Source: Coraliomargarita sp965656715 (GTDB lineage Bacteria > Verrucomicrobiota > Verrucomicrobiia > Opitutales > Coraliomargaritaceae). Taken from it: a DNA stretch of 64,000 nt. The notes beneath the pieces were generated by a model. The model did not search any database, was not told the origin of the DNA, and was given only the letters and a program-made list of their open reading frames with translations. Both the position numbers and the translations under genes were made by a program. Position 1 is the stretch's first letter. Each line of letters begins with the position of its first letter. The stretch is from the NCBI GenBank assembly GCA_965656715.1, contig CBFHLR010000013.1, positions 15,076-79,075 on the forward strand, written 5' to 3'. This document shows, piece after piece, positions 1-12,859 of the stretch.

Positions 1-2
1 GA

Positions 3-929
3 GACTGTTGTGTCATTGGGCTGAAGTCTTGGGCACAGCCCTTGGCCGAAGAACTGGGCATCGCTTATCTGCCTGTCGGCACAGAGGACACGATGCTGAC
101 TGCTGGCGCTCCTTCGGAGGACGGCGCACGTGCTGCACTCGAAGCTTTACAACTTGCAGCTCAAGGCTGTGTGGAGGGTCGCTTTCGTGGTGTCGTTTCT
201 GGGCCCGTGAGTAAGCATTTGTTGCAGCAGGTTGGTTTTACNNNNNNNNNNNNNNNNNNNNNNNNNNNNNNNNNNNNNNNNNNNNNNNNNNNNNNNNNNN
301 NNNNNNNNNNNNNNNNNNNNNNNNNNNNNNNNNNNNNNNNNTATCCCGGGCAAACAGAGTTTTTCGCGGAGGCATGGGGTGGAGAGCCGACCATGGGCTT
401 TGTGGGGAACGAGTTGCGGGTCGTTTTGGCGACATGGCATATTCCTTTGCGTGAGGTTGCCGATGCCTTGACGGTGGATGCGCTTGAGTTGGCAGTGCGG
501 CGAGCCAATGCGCTTGGTCAACAGCTTGGAGCCAGTCAGCCACGCATCGGTGTCTGCGGATTGAATCCACACGCGGGCGAAGGTGGCATCCTCGGCACAG
601 AGGAGCGGGATGTGTTGGATCCGGTGCTGGATCGCTTGCGTGCAGAAATGCCAAATGTATCGGTATGCTTGCCTGGGGACACCGTGTTCAACCGCCAGCG
701 AAAGGGCGATTTTGACGTGGTGGTGGCTGCGTATCACGACCAAGGCTTGGCCGCGGTGAAGACATTGGAATTCGATTCTGCGGTCAATGTGACGCTGGGC
801 TTGCCTTATGTGCGGACCAGTCCGGATCATGGAACTGCCTTTGATATCGCGGGTCAGGGGATTGCGAGCCCGAGCAGTTTTGCTGCGGCACTCAAGGTTG
901 CTCGCGAGTTGACGCTTGACCGCGATTGA
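3..929 (+). CDS. pdxA: 4-hydroxythreonine-4-phosphate dehydrogenase, 5' truncated and interrupted by an N gap
   Basis: PdxA oxidises 4-phosphohydroxy-L-threonine with NAD in the DXP-dependent pathway to pyridoxal 5'-phosphate, in the cytosol. The visible part has the family's core: SGPVSK near the gap, YPGQTEFFAE after it, then CGLNPHAGEGG, AYHDQGL and the C-terminal VRTSPDHGTAFDIAGQG block. The His residues of these blocks are the family's metal and substrate ligands. The reading frame is open from base 3 with no start, so roughly the first 65-70 residues lie outside the window. A 100-N run cuts the gene between the VSK and YPGQ blocks. The A-type Fe-S carrier follows after 30 bases. Identification is firm. 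Confidence 0.93.
   Translation, partial: DCCVIGLKSWAQPLAEELGIAYLPVGTEDTMLTAGAPSEDGARAALEALQLAAQGCVEGRFRGVVSGPVSKHLLQQVGFXXXXXXXXXXXXXXXXXXXXXXXXXXXXXXXXXXYPGQTEFFAEAWGGEPTMGFVGNELRVVLATWHIPLREVADALTVDALELAVRRANALGQQLGASQPRIGVCGLNPHAGEGGILGTEERDVLDPVLDRLRAEMPNVSVCLPGDTVFNRQRKGDFDVVVAAYHDQGLAAVKTLEFDSAVNVTLGLPYVRTSPDHGTAFDIAGQGIASPSSFAAALKVARELTLDRD
242..341. other. assembly gap (100 N) inside pdxA
   Basis: One hundred N, the usual placeholder for a gap of unknown size. PdxA homologues have only a few residues between the VSK and GHTEF-type blocks. The flanking bases need just one more base to read continuously as GFTYPGQTEF, so the true gap is probably one base, or one base plus a few codons. 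Confidence 0.95.
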
Positions 930-959
930 TTTCTAGCACCTTTAAGGGGCTGATTGACT

Positions 960-1337
960 ATGGCTCTGGACACATCCAATACATTGCCCGAGGGGGTGCG
1001 CGAAGGAAACGAGAAGCTCATTTTGATGACTGAGCCTGCGGGAGTGAAGCTGAATGCTCTGATCGCACGTGAGCAGAAGGGGGACTATCTGCGGGTTAAA
1101 ATCACGGGCGGTGGCTGCAATGGCCTGAGTTATAAGATGAAATTCGTCAAAGAGCCAAAGCGCGGCGATATTCTGGTGCGCTCAGCTGGTGCGATGGCTT
1201 TGATCGACTCTAAGAGCGCGTTATATATTAAAGGCACCACGCTCGATTATTCGGATAAGATGGTCGGTGGCGGTTTTAAGTTTTCCAATCCCAATGCCAA
1301 GGCGAGTTGTAGCTGCGGCGAGAGCTTTAGCATTTAA
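960..1337 (+). CDS. A-type iron-sulfur cluster carrier (HesB/IscA/ErpA family)
   Basis: Small cytosolic scaffold or carrier that delivers Fe-S clusters to apo-proteins. 125 residues with the family's three cysteines: one in GGGCNGL (about residue 57) and the C-terminal pair in SCSCGESF. Residues 25-125 form the HesB domain; the first 20 or so are a variable extension. A TTG six bases upstream is possible, but the ATG at 960 is better because AAGGGG lies about 10 bases before it. This is one of the few clear Shine-Dalgarno sites in the window. It may serve the Fe-S proteins encoded nearby (CysI, the BFD fusion), but it is not in an isc or suf operon here. Whether it is IscA or ErpA cannot be settled. 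Confidence 0.88.
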   Translation: MALDTSNTLPEGVREGNEKLILMTEPAGVKLNALIAREQKGDYLRVKITGGGCNGLSYKMKFVKEPKRGDILVRSAGAMALIDSKSALYIKGTTLDYSDKMVGGGFKFSNPNAKASCSCGESFSI

Positions 1338-1342
1338 GGACA

Positions 1343-2824
1343 ATGGCTGATCGGTTTCGATTTCTATTGATGATTGTGACCGGTTTGTTCGGTCAAGCGC
1401 TCACCGCAGCGGAGTTTACGGTGGTCGCCTACAATGTGGAGAACTTGTTCGATGTCGATGGGTTCGCGCTCTATGACGATTACGAGCAGGCGGAGCCTGA
1501 AAGCAGCGATGGCTACACTCGACGTAAGTTGCTGACCAAAGTGCAGAATGTGGTTCTGACTTTACAAGCGTTGGAGACCTCTGATGGGCCCGAGGTCATT
1601 TTATTTCAGGAATTAGAGGCCGACTTCTCGCCGAAGTCGGATGCGAAGGATCTGCAGCGCTTTCTTCGTGAGCACCAGAGTCGCACTGTTGCATCGATGT
1701 TGACCGATGGGTGGCACGATCGATATGCGGGTATTCCGTCTCACGCATGGCTGTTGAAAGCCTGTGCGGACGCCGGTCTGACAGGTTACGAAGTGGCGGT
1801 TGCGCCAGCGAAGCATCCAGAGACAGGTGTGGCGCATACCTGTGCGGTCTTTTCAAAGTTTCCAATTCGTGAAGTGAACTTGCACCCGCTGGAGCAGGCA
1901 CGCGACATTTTAGAAGTCGAACTCGACGTCCGGGGCACCTCACTTTGGGTGTATTCGAATCACTGGAAGTCCGGAGCGTCCAATCCTGAGCGTGAGCGGG
2001 TTCGTGTGCAGAATGCGGGTGTGCTGCGCCGGCTGATCGATGCGCGTTTGGCGCAAGATCCCTCGGCAGACATCATCATCGGCGGGGATCTGAATTCGCA
2101 TTACAACCACAGCCTGCTGTATCCTAAAATCGAAACGGGGATCAACGATGTGCTCGGCTCTCAGGGCAATGAGGCTGCTATTCTCGAAGCCGAAGGGCCC
2201 GACCTCTATAATCTCTGGTTTGAACTTGAACCGGAGGCGCGCTATTCAGAGGTCTGGAAGGTGCGCCGAGGCACGCTCATGCACATGCTACTCACGCCGG
2301 GACTCTATGACGACCGTGGTATTAGCTATGTAGATGGCAGTTTCGACAAGTTCTGCGTGCCAGGCCTGAATGCGGATGCTTTCGGACGACCGCTTAAGTG
2401 GAATTTCTTTGGCCAAAGCGGGGGCGGCTTTTCTGATCACTTTCCAGTCTATGCTCGTTTTAGCACGGAACCGTTTAAGCCGCGTGACATACCCAGTGCG
2501 GGCGACGACGCGCTCCTAGAAGAACTCGCGCTCGGTTACGAGACCGGCGTGCTGGTTCCGCTCAAAGGCGCAGCCTTCTTGAATGCGCTAACGGACGCTG
2601 AACTCGGCCCCGAGATCGGCAAAGTCTTTTCCGTTCAAGCGCAGCTCGTGCAACGCAAACCATTGCGCCTGACCGTTGATGGCGTCGAATGGAGCGCATA
2701 CATCCGTGACCGTGAGCTGTTTGGCCGTATCATGCGCACCAAGGACGAGGAACAGCTTGATTTGATAGTCACTCTAGGTGTGTATCGCGGCAAGCGGCAG
2801 TTGATCGTCGAAGGCATTCGCTAA
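1343..2824 (+). CDS. secreted endonuclease/exonuclease/phosphatase-family protein
   Basis: 493 residues. An N-terminal signal peptide (about residues 1-23, ending in ALTAA) precedes the start of the EEP fold, VVAYNVENLFD. Other fold signatures are FQELE (metal-binding Glu), the SNHWKSG block, GGDLNSHY (catalytic Asp/Asn) and GFSDHFPVYA (catalytic Asp-His). About 110 extra residues follow the EEP domain and match nothing I recognise. Such proteins hydrolyse phosphodiester or phosphate-ester bonds, and the signal peptide points to the periplasm or outside. The true substrate (DNA, phospholipid, phytate) cannot be told. The start lies 5 bases after the previous stop, with AAGGA overlapping that stop. 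Confidence 0.82.
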   Translation: MADRFRFLLMIVTGLFGQALTAAEFTVVAYNVENLFDVDGFALYDDYEQAEPESSDGYTRRKLLTKVQNVVLTLQALETSDGPEVILFQELEADFSPKSDAKDLQRFLREHQSRTVASMLTDGWHDRYAGIPSHAWLLKACADAGLTGYEVAVAPAKHPETGVAHTCAVFSKFPIREVNLHPLEQARDILEVELDVRGTSLWVYSNHWKSGASNPERERVRVQNAGVLRRLIDARLAQDPSADIIIGGDLNSHYNHSLLYPKIETGINDVLGSQGNEAAILEAEGPDLYNLWFELEPEARYSEVWKVRRGTLMHMLLTPGLYDDRGISYVDGSFDKFCVPGLNADAFGRPLKWNFFGQSGGGFSDHFPVYARFSTEPFKPRDIPSAGDDALLEELALGYETGVLVPLKGAAFLNALTDAELGPEIGKVFSVQAQLVQRKPLRLTVDGVEWSAYIRDRELFGRIMRTKDEEQLDLIVTLGVYRGKRQLIVEGIR

Positions 2825-2893
2825 GAGGACGTAAGTTCCCTCAACAGTTCACTTGCACCGCAGGGCGATTTTCCCCAACTTGCTCCGTTTCCT

Positions 2894-4429
<1,536 letters not shown>

Positions 4430-4537
4430 GGTGCCTGCTTCGTTAGCGCTGAGCTTAGCTACTCAGGCACGGTAAAAAGTATTCGAAAGCTGAAGCAGCT
4501 ATCGACTAATCATTCATTTTGATACTCAATACGTTTT

Positions 4538-5215
4538 ATGGATGATGGTCAGGTTCGTTACCTAATTCAGTTGGATGGGCGGGAGATCGTTTTTGATGTC
4601 GATCCGGTCCCGCACGACATCTCGGATGATGCTGAATATCCGGACTGGGCTTTGTTGACACATAAGCAGTGTGCGTGCTGCCCGCTGAAGGAAACCGACT
4701 GCAGGTTTTGCCCGGTTGCGACGCGGATACATCCATTGATCGAGAAATTCTCGGCTCACAAATCGACTGAGCGTGCGCATGTTCGTGTGGAAACGGCATC
4801 GCGCAGCTATCTCGCGGAGGTCGATTTGCAAAGCGCAATCAGCTCGCTCATGGGCTTGTTGATGGCGACGAGTGGGTGTCCCATCCTCAAGAAGCTTGGA
4901 GCGATGGCGAGCTTGCATGTGCCGTTCTGCTCCACCAAGGAAACCCTCCACCGCTCAGTGGGATCCTACCTGACACAGCAATATTTCATTCAAAAGAATG
5001 GCGGTGATCCAGATTGGGAATTGAAAGGCTTGAAGGCGCTCTATGAAGAGCTTGGGGGCCTGAATCAGGATTTCTCGCGTCGTATTCAAGGCTCTGTGGA
5101 GAGCGATGCGATGTCGAATGCAGTCATCATCTTCTTTGCCACATCGATCCTCGTGTCGACTTCGTTGGATGAGCAGCTAGCGCAATATGAGCGCTACCTC
5201 ACCAACTCAAAGTAG
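4538..5215 (+). CDS. conserved protein of unknown function with Cys-rich N-terminal motif
   Basis: 225 residues, predicted cytosolic. A cysteine cluster, KQCACCPL followed by DCRFCPVA (residues 44-62), could bind metal. After it come an SLMGLLMATSGCP block and HVPFCSTKET, then a helical C-terminus. It resembles a widespread uncharacterised family that I recall as DUF6901. No catalytic role can be assigned. The stop codon ends exactly one base before the stop of the convergent mechanosensitive channel gene, with no spacer between them. Confidence 0.72.
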   Translation: MDDGQVRYLIQLDGREIVFDVDPVPHDISDDAEYPDWALLTHKQCACCPLKETDCRFCPVATRIHPLIEKFSAHKSTERAHVRVETASRSYLAEVDLQSAISSLMGLLMATSGCPILKKLGAMASLHVPFCSTKETLHRSVGSYLTQQYFIQKNGGDPDWELKGLKALYEELGGLNQDFSRRIQGSVESDAMSNAVIIFFATSILVSTSLDEQLAQYERYLTNSK

Positions 5216-6475
5216 TTAGTGCTGCAGGGCAATTCCGGCTTTTTCCAGATCCGCACCGCTAGGAGCTTGGTAGGCACTGAGTCCCATTTCCGGTAGAATC
5301 GAGAGCAGGTGGTCAAAGATGTCGCCCTGAATGTCTTCGTAGTTTGCCCAAGCAATGTCGTTGGTGAAGCAGTAGAGTTCAATCGGGAGGCCCTTGTCGC
5401 TTGGAGGCAACTGGCGCACCAGTAGCGTCATGCCGCTTTGGTGGATCTTTGGGTGGTTGCGCAGATAGGCGACACAGTAGGCACGAAAGGTGCCAAGGTT
5501 AGTGAGGCGACGACCGTTGATCAGCTCGGCTAGGTCATTGCTCACGCCTTCGTTGTGTGCTTGAATCTCGGCGAGTTTCTCTTCGAGATAGGGGCGTAGA
5601 ATCTTGATTTGCTTGAAGCGTTCGAGCAGCTTTGCATCGGCAAATTGCACGCTGCGTAGGTCGATATTCAGCGAGCGCTTGATTCGGCGACCACCGGATT
5701 CGCTCATGCCACGCCAGTTCTTAAAGGAATCGGAAATGAGTGTGTAGGTGGGAATCGTGGTGATCGTTTTGTCCCAGTTTTGCACTTTGACTGTGGTCAA
5801 TGACACGTCGATGACATCTCCGTCCGCGCCGCGCGCAGGCATCTCAATCCAATCGCCAACCATGACCATATTGTTGAGCGACAGCTGGAAGCCGGCAACC
5901 AGGCCAAGAATCGCGTCTTTGAAAATCAGTAACAGGATCGCAGTCACTGCACCCAGCCCGGAGAAGAAGACCAGTGGTGATTTGTCGAGAATCACCGAGA
6001 GAATGAAAATGAAACCGATCAGGTTGATCACCAGTTTGGCCGCTTGTGTGGCACTTTTGGCTGGATATTTTTTGCCGATGGGGCCGCGCTGCCACATGTC
6101 GCGCAGGAAGTTAAGCGCAGCATCCAGCACAAAAAGGATAATTATAATGATGTAGGTATTGAGAACGACATCGATCAGCTTGAGGAGTGTGGCATGTCCT
6201 TCGAACAGGCCGGGTGCTGCGAAGCGAATGACGGCTGCCGGGACAATGTGCGAAAAGCGAATGAATACATTGTCGCGAATCAGCAGATCGTCCCACTCGA
6301 GCTTTGTCTTGCGGATAAGGGGGTGGATGACTGATTGGATGAACTTTTTCGCCAGATAGTTGGCGAAAAGTGCGACCAGAACTAGACCGAAAAATGCGAT
6401 GCCTAATGCGATTAGCTGTGCTGGGCGTGCATCAAGTCCGGTGTTTTGGAGCCATTGGGATATATTCTGAACCAT
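5216..6475 (-). CDS. YbdG/MscM-type mechanosensitive ion channel (MscS family)
   Basis: 419 residues. Several membrane helices lie in residues 20-190. The MscS pore and beta domain follow: FSGLGAVTAILLLIFKDAILGLVAGFQL, then MVGDWIEMP, GDVIDVSLTTVKVQNWDKTITTIP and FKNWRGMSESGGRRIKR. The last block with its Gly-Gly-Arg-Arg step is typical of the YbdG (miniconductance) subgroup rather than MscS itself. It sits in the inner membrane and releases solutes on osmotic downshock. The start ATG at 6475 has no clear Shine-Dalgarno. It is transcribed toward the DUF6901-like gene, and the two stops abut. Confidence 0.9.
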   Translation of the reverse strand: MVQNISQWLQNTGLDARPAQLIALGIAFFGLVLVALFANYLAKKFIQSVIHPLIRKTKLEWDDLLIRDNVFIRFSHIVPAAVIRFAAPGLFEGHATLLKLIDVVLNTYIIIIILFVLDAALNFLRDMWQRGPIGKKYPAKSATQAAKLVINLIGFIFILSVILDKSPLVFFSGLGAVTAILLLIFKDAILGLVAGFQLSLNNMVMVGDWIEMPARGADGDVIDVSLTTVKVQNWDKTITTIPTYTLISDSFKNWRGMSESGGRRIKRSLNIDLRSVQFADAKLLERFKQIKILRPYLEEKLAEIQAHNEGVSNDLAELINGRRLTNLGTFRAYCVAYLRNHPKIHQSGMTLLVRQLPPSDKGLPIELYCFTNDIAWANYEDIQGDIFDHLLSILPEMGLSAYQAPSGADLEKAGIALQH

Positions 6476-6584
6476 TACATTAGCTGGTTATGCGGGTATT
6501 AAAGGAGATGACAACCCCTATGCGTAGTAAATCCATTAGGGAATATCTTGCTGCGTGATCAATCTATCTGCAATTTCGCATTCA

Positions 6585-7316
6585 ATGCGTATATTTATTA
6601 CAAGCTTTATCTTCCTGATGACTCTCTCGGGAAGCACTCTCAGCGCGCAGGAGAATGCTGGCAAGCTGCGTCGTGTGCTGGATGGCTATCGAAAGGCCTA
6701 CGGCGGTTATCGTGCGTCCGAGGTATTGAGGTCGGTTACGATTCGTGGGGATCAATTACAGGGCCAGCAACGTTACGAATTTCTATTGCGTAAAAAGCAG
6801 CCAAAGTCGATTCGCTATAGCTTAAGTAACGGTGCCAATTCCGTGGTATGCGGCTATGATGGCAAGATCGGTTGGCAGCGTGTCGAGACTGGAGACGTCG
6901 TGACGATTACTGAATTGGAAGGGTCTGCTTTGCAGGCCTTGTTGCGTGAAGCAGATTTTGAGGGACCCTTGTTACGCTATTTTTCTCGATCTGATATTTC
7001 GATTCGATTGTTGGATACTGCCATCTTGAATGGACGCCCAACGCATCAACTTGAGGTGGTTGAGCTAGGTGCCCCAACGGCGTATTATTATCTGAACTTC
7101 GATGCGTATCAAATTGTTCGGAAGGATCTCTTGAATAAGGAAGGGGAGATTGTGCTTGAAACTCACTATCGCGATTATCGGCAGGTCGACGGCTTTCCGT
7201 TTCCTTTTGAAATTGAGAGCAAGCGGGGCGGTAAGCAAGTTTCGCTTACGAAAGTGGAAGAGGTTGAGGTGAACCCCGGCCAATTAAGTTTCTATTTTCA
7301 GAAGCCGACTTACTGA
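6585..7316 (+). CDS. secreted LolA-like / outer-membrane lipoprotein-sorting-like protein
   Basis: 243 residues from the ATG at 6585; a GTG ten codons upstream is possible but would bury the signal peptide. The signal is MRIFITSFIFLMTLSGS with cleavage near SAQ. The mature part has the pattern of the LolA/LolB-like half-barrel family: YGGYRASEVLRSV, YEFLLRKKQPKSIRY, VCGYDGKIGWQ, a Tyr-rich strand and HYRDYRQVDGFPFPFEIE. Proteins of this type carry lipids or lipoproteins across the periplasm, but many are untested. It is followed at 10 bases by the convergent Lon-N gene. Confidence 0.68.
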   Translation: MRIFITSFIFLMTLSGSTLSAQENAGKLRRVLDGYRKAYGGYRASEVLRSVTIRGDQLQGQQRYEFLLRKKQPKSIRYSLSNGANSVVCGYDGKIGWQRVETGDVVTITELEGSALQALLREADFEGPLLRYFSRSDISIRLLDTAILNGRPTHQLEVVELGAPTAYYYLNFDAYQIVRKDLLNKEGEIVLETHYRDYRQVDGFPFPFEIESKRGGKQVSLTKVEEVEVNPGQLSFYFQKPTY

Positions 7317-7326
7317 TCGCTTGAGC

Positions 7327-8007
7327 CTAGTTGTTGCCGATTAGATCGTCGCCAAGATCACCTTTGAGCTCTTGGTCGATGCGCAATTGTTCGATTTCAT
7401 CGAGCATGAAACGCTTAAAACGGTCAAAGCGTGCGTAGATGCCGCGAGTTTCGAGTAGCTCCTGTTTGATGGTTCCTGAGGCGCAGAGGGTCGCAATTGA
7501 AATATCCAATGCGCCTTCGGCGTCCTTGATTGTTTGCAGGAAGCTTAGCACCTCTTTGGGGATCGGCGCACCCAGTTCGATTTGAGTCTCCACCAGTTGG
7601 ATGATTCCAGCTTGTATGGTGTCCAGATCGCTTGGGCTTGCGTCCTGCTCACTGAGTATCGGGTGGATACGGGCCTTCCGATAGGGGAGCTCGGTGGTGA
7701 TGCTGTCGAGTTTTATCCGAGCAAGTCCTTGCAGCACTAGATTAGAACTGCCGTCTTTGTTGGTGTGGCAGGCGCGAACGATGCCAATTCCAGCGGTCGA
7801 GTAAGGCTTTTCCTTGGCCTCGTTGACGTCATCGCGAGTGTCCAAGGAGGCGACGGCAAAGATACGATTCCCAGTCAATACTTCGCTAAGCATGGTTCGG
7901 TAGCGCGGCTCGAATATATGTAGAGGTAAAATCGCCTGCGGAAACAACACCGCATTGCTAATAGTCATGACGGGGACTTCGTGTGGTATCTCGATGTGCT
8001 GTGTCAT
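7327..8007 (-). CDS. Lon N-terminal-domain (substrate-binding) protein
   Basis: 226 residues. It carries only the Lon N-terminal domain: VPVMTISNAVLFPQAILPLHIFEPRYRTML at the start, then GIGIVRAC and LVLQGLARIKL. The AAA and protease domains are absent. Free-standing LonN proteins are common and probably bind or present substrates, but their function is not established. The start is taken at MTQHIE because the domain begins there. In-frame starts at 8040 (ATG) and 8079 (GTG) would overlap the upstream HhH gene. The two are probably one minus-strand operon. Confidence 0.82.
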   Translation of the reverse strand: MTQHIEIPHEVPVMTISNAVLFPQAILPLHIFEPRYRTMLSEVLTGNRIFAVASLDTRDDVNEAKEKPYSTAGIGIVRACHTNKDGSSNLVLQGLARIKLDSITTELPYRKARIHPILSEQDASPSDLDTIQAGIIQLVETQIELGAPIPKEVLSFLQTIKDAEGALDISIATLCASGTIKQELLETRGIYARFDRFKRFMLDEIEQLRIDQELKGDLGDDLIGNN

Positions 8008-8030
8008 GTCTTCTGAATTGTGATTACGGC

Positions 8031-8315
8031 CTAGGTCCATTCGTCCGGGTGGAGTTTCATTTGTTCTGGATCCGGACACTCTGCAAAATAGACTGCCATG
8101 CGAAAATAGCGAATTCGGTCGTCGGGTAATGACTCGGTCTTCGCTTTAGCTTCTTCGAAGAGCACCTCAGGAGCGCGCCCCTGTAGTTGATAGATCTCCC
8201 GTATACCAATATCGATCAAGTTACGGGCGGCCGCCACATCCATACGCGGAATACGCATCAAGGCTGAGTTGAGCGCCTCGTAGTCGACCTTCTTTTTCTT
8301 CTTCTGTGGAAACAT
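8031..8315 (-). CDS. small helix-hairpin-helix protein (Cdd1/pathogenicity-locus family)
   Basis: 94 residues. After a lysine-rich start (PQKKKKKVDYEAL) comes a helix-hairpin-helix, MRIPRMDVAAARNLIDIGI, then LQGRAPEVLFEEA, FRMAVYFAECPDPEQMK and a C-terminal tryptophan. This is the pattern of the Cdd1 family. Those proteins have an HhH of the DNA-binding type and no proven function. It is the first gene of a minus-strand pair with the Lon-N gene and is divergent from dnaK. A nonamer repeat array lies just upstream. Confidence 0.75.
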   Translation of the reverse strand: MFPQKKKKKVDYEALNSALMRIPRMDVAAARNLIDIGIREIYQLQGRAPEVLFEEAKAKTESLPDDRIRYFRMAVYFAECPDPEQMKLHPDEWT

Positions 8316-8350
8316 CGAGAGTAGTTGAGCGTAGAAACCGTTTTTTTGAA

Positions 8351-8377
8351 ACTACGAAAGGGGCGAAAGGCGCGAAA
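8351..8377. repeat. nonamer tandem array, copy 1
   Basis: Three phase-perfect 9-nt units, each ending in GAAA: ACTACGAAA, GGGGCGAAA and GGCGCGAAA. A near-identical array lies at 33413-33439. It sits 36 bases upstream of the HhH gene start, in the divergent spacer with dnaK. Confidence 0.7.
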
Positions 8378-8378
8378 A

Positions 8379-8461
8379 ATCGCTAGAGCTGCCCATGACT
8401 GTGTCACGACTGTGGCACACATCGCTAGAACTGTGACAGGGTGTGTCACACTGTGTCACAG
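8379..8461. promoter_or_regulatory. direct-repeat operator-like array upstream of dnaK
   Basis: A 42-bp unit occurs twice. ATCGCTAGARCTG stands at 8379 and 8421. After each copy come two GTGTCACA-like sites about 10-11 bp apart: 8401 and 8412 (GTGTCACG, GTGGCACA), then 8443 and 8453 (GTGTCACA twice). CTGTGACA at 8431 is also inverted relative to TGTCACAG at 8454. The spacing puts the sites on one helix face, as for a cooperative regulator of the dnaK / HhH divergent promoters. This is inference; no CIRCE element is present. Confidence 0.5.
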
Positions 8462-8514
8462 TTTTGGGAGTGGAAACCAACGGTTCGAATTCGTCGGTAT
8501 TTTTAATCTCTTTG

Positions 8515-8531
8515 CACATCAATGAGATGTG
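8515..8531. promoter_or_regulatory. short inverted repeat near dnaK
   Basis: CACATC, a 5-base spacer, then GATGTG: a perfect 6-bp dyad 43 bases before the dnaK ATG, where a promoter or operator would be expected. Confidence 0.3.
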
Positions 8532-8573
8532 ATTTGCTGAGGTCCTTGGCATTGGCATTGCTAAAGTGCTGGC

Positions 8574-10514
<1,941 letters not shown>

Positions 10515-10528
10515 TCCTTTAACCTCAA

Positions 10529-10563
10529 GCGTGCTGGCCATGTCGGCCAGCGCGCTTCTTCTT
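10529..10563 (+). terminator. Rho-independent terminator after dnaK
   Basis: 11-bp GC-rich stem: GCGTGCTGGCC at 10529-10539 with GGCCAGCGCGC at 10545-10555 (one wobble pair), a 5-base loop, then TTCTTCTTATT. Confidence 0.75.
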
Positions 10564-10603
10564 ATTCAAACCAAATCGTATTCAAAATACACATACACAA
10601 AAC

Positions 10604-10879
10604 ATGAAAATCAAACCACTCGGTTCCCGCGTTCTCGTAAAGCGCATTGAAGAAGACGAACAAGTCCGTGGCGGCATCATCATTCCTGATTCCGCCAAGG
10701 AAAAGTCCCAAGAGGCAGAAGTTGTTGCGCTTGGCACTGGCAAGGCAGACGACAAGCCATTCTTCGTAAAGAAGGGCGATAAGGTCCTCCTTCCTACATA
10801 TGGCGGCTCCCAAATCAAGGTCGACGGTGTTGAATACACACTCATCGAGGAAGACGATCTTCTCGGTATCGTAGGCTAA
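10604..10879 (+). CDS. groES: co-chaperonin GroES
   Basis: 91-residue lid of the GroEL folding chamber. It starts MKIKPLGSRVLVKR. The mobile loop region is GGIIIPDSAKEKSQEAEVVALG, and the end is YTLIEEDDLLGIVG. The leader is AC-rich (ACACATACACAAAAC) with no Shine-Dalgarno. groEL follows after 42 bases, so the two are probably cotranscribed. No CIRCE inverted repeat is present upstream. Confidence 0.97.
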   Translation: MKIKPLGSRVLVKRIEEDEQVRGGIIIPDSAKEKSQEAEVVALGTGKADDKPFFVKKGDKVLLPTYGGSQIKVDGVEYTLIEEDDLLGIVG

Positions 10880-10921
10880 TCGGCCGCACTACACATTTAA
10901 ATTAAATAAGCATTACATATT

Positions 10922-12574
<1,653 letters not shown>

Positions 12575-12624
12575 TCCGTTTCGGATACATCCGCTCAACG
12601 ACATTCAGTCCAAAGATCTAACAA

Positions 12625-12655
12625 AGCCCTCCGGTTTCAGCCGGGGGGCTTTTTT
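12625..12655 (+). terminator. Rho-independent terminator after groEL
   Basis: AGCCCTCCGG pairs with CCGGGGGGCT (10 bp, one wobble) around a 6-base loop, followed by TTTTT. It closes the groES-groEL unit. From here to 12859 no gene is seen, only a second weak hairpin with a T-run near 12749-12771 and the dyad at 12803. Confidence 0.85.
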
Positions 12656-12802
12656 AGTTATGCTGCGACGGCCTGACTCGCGGGCTTTTTATGTCGAAGG
12701 GGGGTGCGGTTGACCTCTCTGCCGAACAACCATGCTCCGTAGCCTAACTCTCAGAGTTGGGGAGTTTTTTTGCTTATACTTGTCACATCTTGGTATAACT
12801 TG

Positions 12803-12815
12803 TGTGAAAATCACA
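12803..12815. promoter_or_regulatory. TGTGA-TCACA dyad upstream of the autotransporter-like gene
   Basis: TGTGA, AAA, TCACA: a perfect 5-bp dyad with a 3-base spacer. TGTCACA also occurs 22 bases upstream at 12781. The half-sites resemble those before dnaK. The dyad lies 45 bases before the ATG. It is a possible operator only. Confidence 0.3.
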
Positions 12816-12859
12816 TTGAATGTTGATACGGTGAACTAACGCCTGCATGAGGATATCTG

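Noticed and set aside
147..830. Minus-strand open frame opposite pdxA
   Set aside because: Shadow of pdxA and spans the N gap.
4431..4470. GTGCCTG/CAGGCAC inverted repeat as metG terminator
   Set aside because: Large loop and no T-run on either strand, so not called as a terminator.
10515..10603. CIRCE element before groES
   Set aside because: No TTAGCACTC-type dyad is present; the only dyad is the dnaK terminator.
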